A stretch of 13,369 nt of DNA from contig CAYUWB010000030.1 of NCBI GenBank assembly GCA_964448305.1, forward strand, positions 1 through 13,369. Direction: 5' to 3'. The stretch is from Thioglobus_C sp964448305 (lineage in GTDB: Bacteria; Pseudomonadota; Gammaproteobacteria; PS1; Pseudothioglobaceae). The notes under the pieces were generated by a model, which was not told where the DNA came from, did no database searches, and saw only the letters and a list, made by a program, of their open reading frames with translations. This document shows, one piece after another, positions 5,935 to 12,122 of the stretch. Both the position numbers and the translations under genes were made by a program. Every line of letters starts with the position of its first letter. Position 1 is the first letter of the stretch.

Positions 5935-7832
5935 CAAATACAAACCCTAAATTAATAATCTCCACCAGAGTTCAAAACTATTGGTATCGACAGGGTGCGA
6001 TTAAATATTTCTTTGTTTTATTGTTACTTGGATTTGGTTTTAGGATTGTCACTATTAATCAGATCACTATTGAGCAGCCTGATACAAGCACAATTACCAT
6101 TCAAGAAAAAGCCAGAATACAAGCCGATAAAAGCAATATAGGCAAAACAAAATCACGTCGTGGTGACATCTTAGATAGGAATGGCGACATCTTGGCTTCT
6201 AGCCGTATTTTAAAACGCGTCAACCTAGATCCCACTCAAGTACAAGCAGTCTTTATTCCGAAATTAGCCGAAGCACTGATGATGCCTGAGGGCGAACTGC
6301 GCGCGGCTATTGAAAATAAATTAAGCAAGACAAGAGGAAGAAGAGAATTAATTATTAAGAAAAATCTAAGACTAACCAGTCCAATCTTAGAGAATCTAGC
6401 AGAACTTTCAAAAATTAAGCTCAAAGTTTGTACGATAAAACAGAAAAAAATATCAACAAGCTTAATTGATCAAGCACTAGAAATGGTCAACTTAAAAGAA
6501 AATAAACCTGTTTATGTTTCTTACAATAGCTGCAAAAAAAGAAGAATAAACGGTGTGGCTTTACAAGCAGAAACGCAGCGTTATTACCCAAAATCTGCCT
6601 CATTAGCCCCTCTACTTGGAAGAGTTAATCACAAAAAACAAGGTGTATCTGGTATTGAAGGTGAATTTAATTATGTCTTATCAGGGCAAGACGGATTAAC
6701 AAAACTGAGTTATGAAAAAGCGTCTAAAGGATCTTATTTCAACCCTGTGGTTGTTAATCCATTAAAGCATGGTCAAGATATTAAACTAACGATAGATGCG
6801 AATATTCAATTTCACGCTTACTCAGCCATTAAAAAATCCGTTGAGTTTCATAATGCCAACTCCGGCTCAGCCATTATCCTAGCACCAAGTGGTGAAATCT
6901 TAGCTATGGTCAACTACCCAGCCGACGACCCAAACGATAAAACCATTTACAATACCGAGCATTATCGGAATCGAGTGCTTTCAGACAAAGTTGAGCCAGG
7001 CTCAACCATGAAGCCATTCACTATGCTGTTGGCACTTGAACGAAATCAAATCACTGCTACTGATGACGAGCTAATTGATGTAACTAAGCGTACTGGCCAC
7101 ATTGAACCAGACGGAAAATATAAGCACATGACCGTTAAGAAAATATTACAAAAGTCGCACAACCTAGGCACGGTTAATGTCTCCGAAAGATTGGATAAAG
7201 AAGACATGTACAGTACTTGGAATAAGCTGGGTTTTGGGCAGCCACTTGGCTTATTACCAAGTATTGAAAACTCTGGATCTTTAAGGCATTTTGACTCTTG
7301 GGGGTTAGCTGATAAACGCTCTTTGTCTTTTGGTCATGGGCCGATGGAGACTAATTTAGCACAATTGGCTAGAGCTTATTTAGTGTTTGCTAACGAAGGC
7401 ACACTTCCACCTTTAAAATTAATCAAAGGTGTTAATATAAATGAGAACCCAACACCAGTATTTAGTAAAGATGCAACTCACAAAATTGCGAACTTACTAG
7501 ATGCAGTTGTCTCTTGGAAAGGCTCTGGCTATCGAGCCCGAATTAAAGGTTATGATATTGCAGGAAAAACAGGTACTGCTGAAATGGTTGTTAATGGGCA
7601 ATACAACAAAAAAGGCGCTAAACGTACTTTCTTTACTGGCTTTGTCCCTGTTAAAAAGCCTAAATACATCATGGCAGTTAGATTAGACTATCCTAAAAAA
7701 TGCTACACTTATTGGGATCCAAATAAAAGAAACAAGTGCGAAGGGTCTAATTCTGCAGCAATGGTTTTTAAAGATGCAATGGAAAATATCTTAACTACTG
7801 ATCAGTCAATCAAGCTATTGGCAAAAAACTAA
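5931..7832 (+). CDS. ftsI: Septal peptidoglycan transpeptidase FtsI (PBP3)
   Basis: This 633-residue class B penicillin-binding protein cross-links peptidoglycan at the division septum, anchored in the inner membrane by a helix at about 25-42. The pedestal domain starts at SRRGDILDRNGDILASS (75-91) and includes ETQRYYP (214-220) and GIEGEFNYVLSGQDG (241-255). Transpeptidase motifs are STMK with nucleophile Ser358 and Lys361, SHN at 409-411, and KTG at 546-548. It is longer than E. coli FtsI (588). The extra length is an insertion before ETQRYYP (about 150-205, with Cys167 and Cys201) and a short loop near the end with Cys591 and Cys603. The start overlaps ftsL by 4 nt, implying coupled translation. 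The usual next dcw gene, murE, is missing; the stop interlocks with that of convergent dnaG. Confidence 0.95.
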   Translation: MTNTNPKLIISTRVQNYWYRQGAIKYFFVLLLLGFGFRIVTINQITIEQPDTSTITIQEKARIQADKSNIGKTKSRRGDILDRNGDILASSRILKRVNLDPTQVQAVFIPKLAEALMMPEGELRAAIENKLSKTRGRRELIIKKNLRLTSPILENLAELSKIKLKVCTIKQKKISTSLIDQALEMVNLKENKPVYVSYNSCKKRRINGVALQAETQRYYPKSASLAPLLGRVNHKKQGVSGIEGEFNYVLSGQDGLTKLSYEKASKGSYFNPVVVNPLKHGQDIKLTIDANIQFHAYSAIKKSVEFHNANSGSAIILAPSGEILAMVNYPADDPNDKTIYNTEHYRNRVLSDKVEPGSTMKPFTMLLALERNQITATDDELIDVTKRTGHIEPDGKYKHMTVKKILQKSHNLGTVNVSERLDKEDMYSTWNKLGFGQPLGLLPSIENSGSLRHFDSWGLADKRSLSFGHGPMETNLAQLARAYLVFANEGTLPPLKLIKGVNINENPTPVFSKDATHKIANLLDAVVSWKGSGYRARIKGYDIAGKTGTAEMVVNGQYNKKGAKRTFFTGFVPVKKPKYIMAVRLDYPKKCYTYWDPNKRNKCEGSNSAAMVFKDAMENILTTDQSIKLLAKN

Positions 7833-9658
7833 TCTTTTTTACCTTTTCTTGCTTGTAGATTTTTAACGTATTCCTCTTCATTTTTAATGAGTAAAGACTG
7901 ACTCTTTTTTTGCTGCCCCTCTACTTTCAATAAGGCATCTAAAAATTCGTTTTTAGCTTCATTTTCACTTAAGAAAGGCACCAATGTGCACAACTGTTGC
8001 AAGCGATTATAAACGCCAATTTTATTTTTAAAAGGCTTAAGCAATTCCTCTTGAGAGATATCGTCAGTCATTTCAGCGTTATGCACCAGCTCTAACAAGG
8101 ACTCAAATTTTTTGTCAACTTTTTTCAGCGCTCTAACCCTAACTTCAACTGTATCATTTTCGTGCGCAATTGATGGGTAATTCAGCAACAAACTAATCAT
8201 TCTAGACATAAGCGCTTTAACTGCGCTGTTTTCTTGAGGCATTGTATTAGGCTCTTGATAGTCATCTGAAAAATCCGAAAAATCTGGCTCTTGCCCTTCA
8301 AACGAACCACTCTCTGACATTGGTATCGTATCAAAAGAAGTAGACATTGATTGTTCAGCTTGTTGTTTGAAAACCGTCTGCACTTGATCAACACTTTGTC
8401 CAACAACTTGGGCTACACCGTCAATTAACTGTTGTTGGTAAATCTCATAATTCACTTGATTAATTAATATTGATACTTTTTCTAAAAACAAAGTTTTGCC
8501 TTCAATCGTGTCAAAGTCTACTTCTGTCTTTACATGCTCAAATAAAAAATGAGACAGTGTGTGTGCTTTTTCAATGCGCGCTTCAAAGGCTTGGGTAGAC
8601 TCTTTTTTAACCAAAGTATCAGGGTCTTCGCCATCAGGTAAAAATAAAAATTTAATCACCAGGCCAGCCTTAATAATTGGCAATGCGATTTGTAGCGCCT
8701 TCCAAGCCGCTGCTCGCCCTGCATCATCGCCATCAAAACAAAAAACAATGGTATTGGTGGTGCGTGCCAATATTTGTAGATGCTCTGGCGTTGTGGCTGT
8801 ACCCAATGTTGCCACTACTTTGGTGAAGTTTGCTTGATGTAACGCCACCACATCCATATAGCCTTCAACCACCAAAATATAGTCCATCAAACGAGAATGT
8901 TTGCGTGCATGATAAAGGCCGTAAAGCTCTCTTGATTTGGAAAAAATAGGACTTTCTGATGAATTTAAATACTTGGCTTTGGCTTTATTGTCAAACGCCC
9001 TACCACCAAAAGCAATAACATTACCTTTGGCATTATGAATAGGAAACATTAAACGATCACGGAAAAAATCATAGTCCCCGTATTCACCTGTTTTAACCAA
9101 ACCTAGGGATTTTAAATCGGCACTTGCTTGCTCGTCTTTTTCAAAAGCCAATAACAAATCTTGATTACTTGGCGGTGCAAAGCCTAATTCAAAACGTTTA
9201 GCAATCTCGCCACTAATACCTCTATTTACCGCATAGTCAACTGCTTTCTTTTTGGCAGGAGAACTTCTAAGCTGTTGTTTATAAAAATCACTCACTTTTT
9301 GAGATAAGTCTCGATAGCGCTCTAACCGAGGGTCAACTGGCTTGGTATTACTATCGTATTCAATCTTTAGGCCAAATTCACTGGCAATAACTTCAATCGC
9401 TTCAACAAAATCCAGATTATCAAATTTTTGTACGAAACTAATCGCGCCACCGCTCTCACCACACTTAAAACAATGATAAAATTGCTTATGACTATTAACG
9501 GCAAAGTTGCGGTTTTTACCGCCATGAAAAGGACAAGGAGCCCGATAATCGCTACCAGTTTTTTTAAGCGACAGGCGTTTTGAGATCAAATCAACAATAT
9601 CAATTTGATTAGGCAAATCGTCAATAAAACTTTGGCTAATGTAAGGCATAAAATACAT
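7829..9658 (-). CDS. dnaG: DNA primase DnaG
   Basis: This primase makes the RNA primers for replication. The N-terminal zinc-binding domain has Cys42, His45, Cys63 and Cys66 (CPFH...FYHCFKCG). The RNA polymerase core has FRDRLMFPIHNAKGNVIAFGGR (199-220). The Toprim motifs are VVEGYMDVVALHQ with Glu265 and FCFDGDDAGR with Asp309 and Asp311, the metal-binding triad. A linker with many acidic residues (about 437-470) leads to the C-terminal helicase-interaction domain. Length (609, or 606 from the internal ATG) is near E. coli's 581. The second ATG (codon 4, 9647-9649) gives MPYISQSFIDDLP and is the more likely start, because codon 1 falls inside a -10-like element. No Shine-Dalgarno sequence precedes either. 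It lacks the usual rpsU and rpoD neighbours and converges on ftsI with a 4-nt overlap. Confidence 0.95.
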   Translation of the reverse strand: MYFMPYISQSFIDDLPNQIDIVDLISKRLSLKKTGSDYRAPCPFHGGKNRNFAVNSHKQFYHCFKCGESGGAISFVQKFDNLDFVEAIEVIASEFGLKIEYDSNTKPVDPRLERYRDLSQKVSDFYKQQLRSSPAKKKAVDYAVNRGISGEIAKRFELGFAPPSNQDLLLAFEKDEQASADLKSLGLVKTGEYGDYDFFRDRLMFPIHNAKGNVIAFGGRAFDNKAKAKYLNSSESPIFSKSRELYGLYHARKHSRLMDYILVVEGYMDVVALHQANFTKVVATLGTATTPEHLQILARTTNTIVFCFDGDDAGRAAAWKALQIALPIIKAGLVIKFLFLPDGEDPDTLVKKESTQAFEARIEKAHTLSHFLFEHVKTEVDFDTIEGKTLFLEKVSILINQVNYEIYQQQLIDGVAQVVGQSVDQVQTVFKQQAEQSMSTSFDTIPMSESGSFEGQEPDFSDFSDDYQEPNTMPQENSAVKALMSRMISLLLNYPSIAHENDTVEVRVRALKKVDKKFESLLELVHNAEMTDDISQEELLKPFKNKIGVYNRLQQLCTLVPFLSENEAKNEFLDALLKVEGQQKKSQSLLIKNEEEYVKNLQARKGKKD

Positions 9659-9662
9659 TTTA
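9649..9662. promoter_or_regulatory. Nested divergent -10 elements between dnaG and lpxL
   Basis: The plus strand carries TAAAAT at 9649-9654, 8 nt before the lpxL ATG at 9663. The minus strand carries TAAAAT at 9662-9657, 7 nt before the second dnaG ATG (9649-9647). The stretch CATAAAATACATTTTAATG is close to symmetric, so each start codon abuts the other gene's -10. Initiation 7-8 nt after each -10 would fall on or next to the start codons and yield leaderless messages. No good -35 is visible in either direction, so this remains a candidate. Confidence 0.38.
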
Positions 9663-10559
9663 ATGAAAAAACAAAATTTTTATCATCCTAAATTTATACC
9701 AACTTGGTTTTTGATTGGATTTATGAAATTAGGCGCCAAACTACCCTTTGCCGTACAAGTGTTTATTGGTACTGGTATTGGTCGATTACTTTATCCGCTA
9801 CTTTCTCGATTTAGAAAAATTGCTTTTGTTAATATTGCTCGCTGCTTCCCTAATAAAAGCTTAAGCGAGGTAGAAGCCTTAGTCAGGCACAATTTTGAAG
9901 CCATCGGCATTTCACTGTTTGAAACGGCAAATGCTTATTTTGGCAAAAATAAAAAAATCCAAAAACTCATTACCACTCATAACGAACACTATCTAACTGA
10001 TGCACTAAATAAAAAGCAAAATGTTATTTTGTTGGCTGCTCATTTTATGCCGCTGATGTTAGGCTCAAGAGCGCTGCTCTTAAAATATAAAATTGCCAAT
10101 ATCTATCGTCCACAAAACAACGCTTTATTTGATGAAGTAATGCGCAAAGGCTTTGTTGACAATGGCGCCACCATGATCAAAACAAAAGACACGCGCGCGA
10201 TGATGAAAGCGATCAAGGGCGGCTTGCCTATTTGGTATGCACCTGATCAAGATTTAGGAGAACAAAACTCTGTTTTTGCGCCTTTTTTCAACATTCAAAC
10301 CGCCACAGTTGCTGCCACAGCACGTTTGGCAAAAACACCAAATACTGTTGTGATTCCTTATTTTTTTATTCGAGACTCCCAAGGCTATACAATGACCTTT
10401 GAAGCACCCCTAGATAATTATCCGGCAGATGATGCAGTTAAAAGTGCGAGTAAAACCAACCAAATATTACAAGATCAAATCCTTAAAGCGCCAGAACAAT
10501 ATCTTTGGATTCATAAACGTTTCAAAACCAGGCCAGAAGGCGAAACACCTTTTTATTAA
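9663..10559 (+). CDS. lpxL: Lipid A biosynthesis acyltransferase, LpxL/HtrB family
   Basis: A 298-residue inner-membrane acyltransferase that resembles E. coli LpxL (306 residues), which adds a secondary acyl chain to Kdo2-lipid IVA. FYHPKFIPTWFLIGFMKL (6-23) aligns with the LpxL N-terminal membrane anchor. NIARCFPN (57-64), HNFEAIGISLFETANAYF (76-93), IYRPQNN (147-153) and WYAPDQDLG (191-199) are family motifs. The C terminus LWIHKRFKTRPEG is nearly identical to LpxL. The catalytic HX4(D/E) motif is altered: His127 is present (HFMPLM), but the acidic position holds Met132. Whether it is active is therefore open. There is no Shine-Dalgarno sequence, and the start is only 4 bp from the first dnaG ATG or 13 bp from the second. 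Confidence 0.88.
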   Translation: MKKQNFYHPKFIPTWFLIGFMKLGAKLPFAVQVFIGTGIGRLLYPLLSRFRKIAFVNIARCFPNKSLSEVEALVRHNFEAIGISLFETANAYFGKNKKIQKLITTHNEHYLTDALNKKQNVILLAAHFMPLMLGSRALLLKYKIANIYRPQNNALFDEVMRKGFVDNGATMIKTKDTRAMMKAIKGGLPIWYAPDQDLGEQNSVFAPFFNIQTATVAATARLAKTPNTVVIPYFFIRDSQGYTMTFEAPLDNYPADDAVKSASKTNQILQDQILKAPEQYLWIHKRFKTRPEGETPFY

Positions 10560-10599
10560 TTTTTTGTTTTAAGGTGTGGAATCAAAAAAATAATTAGCG

Positions 10600-10605
10600 T
10601 ATAAT
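10600..10605 (+). promoter_or_regulatory. rpsO promoter -10 element
   Basis: A perfect TATAAT lies 43 bp upstream of the rpsO start codon. The -35 is weak (TGGAAT at 10577-10582, 17 bp spacing). Transcription would start near 10612 and give a pyrimidine- and A-rich leader of about 37 nt without a Shine-Dalgarno sequence. Confidence 0.55.
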
Positions 10606-10648
10606 TAACCCTTTACCAAATTTTGATTTATTACTATTTATACCAATT

Positions 10649-10909
10649 ATGTCAATTGATACACAAGCTATTATTAAAGAATATCAACAAGATGCTAACG
10701 ACACTGGCTCAACCAATGTACAAGTTGCCCTACTAACTGCTCGCATTAAGCACTTAACTGATCATTTTAAAACTCATAAAAAAGACCATCACTCAAGAAG
10801 AGGTTTATTACGTTTAGTTTCTCAGCGCAAAAAACTGTTAACTTACCTTAAAGGTAGTGATGTAAGCGCTTATTCTGATTTAATTTCTCGCTTAGGCCTT
10901 AGAAAATAA
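10649..10909 (+). CDS. rpsO: 30S ribosomal protein S15
   Basis: This 86-residue primary 16S rRNA-binding protein of the small-subunit platform is close to E. coli S15 (89). The helix-loop region HFKTHKKDHHSRRGLLRLV (39-57) contains the conserved His, Asp and Ser residues that contact the three-way junction of 16S rRNA. QRKKLLTYLK and the C-terminal LISRLGLRK complete the family pattern. No Shine-Dalgarno sequence precedes the ATG; the leader is AT-rich, which would suit S1-mediated initiation. A strong terminator follows at once, so the gene is monocistronic. The pnp gene that follows rpsO in many gammaproteobacteria is absent. Confidence 0.96.
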   Translation: MSIDTQAIIKEYQQDANDTGSTNVQVALLTARIKHLTDHFKTHKKDHHSRRGLLRLVSQRKKLLTYLKGSDVSAYSDLISRLGLRK

Positions 10910-10924
10910 ATTTTACGCTTTAAT

Positions 10925-10950
10925 AAAAAGCCCCGTTTGGGGCTTTTTTT
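10925..10950 (+). terminator. Intrinsic terminator of rpsO
   Basis: AAAAAGCCCC pairs perfectly with GGGGCTTTTT around loop GTTT, followed by further T residues. It starts 16 nt after the rpsO stop codon. It is a textbook rho-independent terminator and isolates rpsO from prfB. Confidence 0.95.
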
Positions 10951-10978
10951 GTTTCTGCAATAATGCTTTAGTTAAAAT
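10949..10978 (+). promoter_or_regulatory. Candidate prfB promoter, possibly giving a leaderless mRNA
   Basis: TTGTTT (10949-10954) and TAAAAT (10973-10978) are 18 bp apart, overlapping the end of the rpsO terminator. Only 7 nt separate the -10 from the prfB ATG at 10986, and no Shine-Dalgarno sequence is present. The same string TAAAATACA precedes the lpxL ATG by a similar distance. Start-site position is inferred. Confidence 0.42.
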
Positions 10979-10985
10979 ACAAGTT

Positions 10986-12080
10986 ATGGAACTTTCCCCT
11001 ACTTATCAAAAAATTGACGACCTAATAGAACGATCTTCTATTTTATCTGGTCATCTTGATTTGGAAGAAAAACAAGGTCGACTCGAAGAAGTTTTACTAG
11101 AAATGGAAAACCCAGATATTTGGTCCGACCAAAACAAAGCACAAGCACTCGGCAAAGAAAAATCAAAGCTGGAATCAATTTGTCAAACCTTTGACGAAGC
11201 AAGCTCTGTATTAGAGGACGCCAAAGAGCTGTTAGACATGGCGCAGCTTGAAGATGATGAAGATACAGCCAATAGTGTTATTAATGACTTAAATCGCATT
11301 GAAAACTCAATTGAACAGCTAGAATTCCAACGTATGTTTAGTGGTGATCTTGATGCCAATTCCGCTTATCTAGATATTCAATCAGGCTCAGGTGGCACTG
11401 AGGCTCAAGATTGGGCAGAAATGATTTTACGCATGTATCTTCGTTGGGGTGAAAAGCATAACTTTAAAGTTAAATTAATGGAAGTCTCTGCCGGCGAAGT
11501 GGCTGGCATTAAATCAGCTACCATTCATTTTGATGGTGAATACGCGTTTGGTTGGTTGCGTAGTGAGATTGGCATTCATCGCTTGGTTAGAAAATCACCT
11601 TTTAATGCGAATGGCAAACGCCATACTTCTTTTTCATCTGTCTTTGTTTCCCCCGAAGTAGATGACAACATTGATATTGAAATCAATAAAGCCGATATTC
11701 GTATTGACACCTATCGTGCCAGTGGCGCGGGTGGCCAGCATGTAAATAAAACCGATTCAGCAGTACGTATTACCCACTTACCTACTAGCACCGTGGTGCA
11801 ATGCCAGGATGGTCGCTCACAACATGCTAATAAAGACCAAGCCATGAAACAATTAAAATCTAAACTTTATGAGCTTGAAATGCAAAAAAGGAATAGTGAA
11901 AACCAAGAACTAGAAGATGCTAAATCTGACATTGGCTGGGGTCACCAAATTCGCTCATACGTGCTTGACCAATCTAGAATTAAAGATTTACGCACCGGTG
12001 TAGAATCATCCAATACGGGCGATGTGCTTGATGGAAATATAGATAAATTTATTGAAGCCAGTCTTAAGGCTGGATACTAG
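10986..12080 (+). CDS. prfB: Peptide chain release factor 2 (uninterrupted frame)
   Basis: This 364-residue class I release factor recognises UGA and UAA stop codons and triggers peptide release. It matches E. coli RF2 throughout: ERSSILSGHLD near 15-25, RMFSGDLDANSAYLDIQSGSGGTEAQDWAEM across 116-146, the stop-codon-reading SPF at 204-206, and the catalytic GGQ at 249-251 in SGAGGQHVNKTDSAVRITH. Ala245 occupies the position that is Thr246 in E. coli K-12. The autoregulatory +1 frameshift (CTT-TGA-C near codon 25) is missing: codons 24-25 are CTT GAT and the frame runs through. It is transcribed separately from rpsO and may be co-transcribed with the reductase gene 42 bp downstream. lysS, the usual neighbour in E. 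coli, is not here. Confidence 0.97.
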   Translation: MELSPTYQKIDDLIERSSILSGHLDLEEKQGRLEEVLLEMENPDIWSDQNKAQALGKEKSKLESICQTFDEASSVLEDAKELLDMAQLEDDEDTANSVINDLNRIENSIEQLEFQRMFSGDLDANSAYLDIQSGSGGTEAQDWAEMILRMYLRWGEKHNFKVKLMEVSAGEVAGIKSATIHFDGEYAFGWLRSEIGIHRLVRKSPFNANGKRHTSFSSVFVSPEVDDNIDIEINKADIRIDTYRASGAGGQHVNKTDSAVRITHLPTSTVVQCQDGRSQHANKDQAMKQLKSKLYELEMQKRNSENQELEDAKSDIGWGHQIRSYVLDQSRIKDLRTGVESSNTGDVLDGNIDKFIEASLKAGY

Positions 12081-12083
12081 TTA

Positions 12084-12106
12084 TGCAATAGGCAAGGCCT
12101 ATTACA
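12084..12106 (+). repeat. Inverted repeat (hairpin) between prfB and gor
   Basis: AATAGGC and GCCTATT form a perfect 7-bp stem around loop AAG, extendable by two pairs beyond one mismatch. No T run follows, so it is not a normal intrinsic terminator. It lies 17 nt before the gor start codon and just ahead of the gor ribosome binding site (GGAG, 12112-12115), so it might stabilise or separate the messages. Confidence 0.5.
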
Positions 12107-12122
12107 TTTATGGAGAAAAAAA

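Noticed and set aside
8559..8837. 92-codon open frame antisense to dnaG
   Set aside because: It lies wholly inside the conserved primase core, with no supporting translation signal or recognisable protein features.
10545..10577. Inverted repeat ACACCTT...AAGGTGT spanning the lpxL stop codon
   Set aside because: The loop of 19 nt is long and AT-only and no T run follows the stem, so neither a terminator nor a stable hairpin is convincing.
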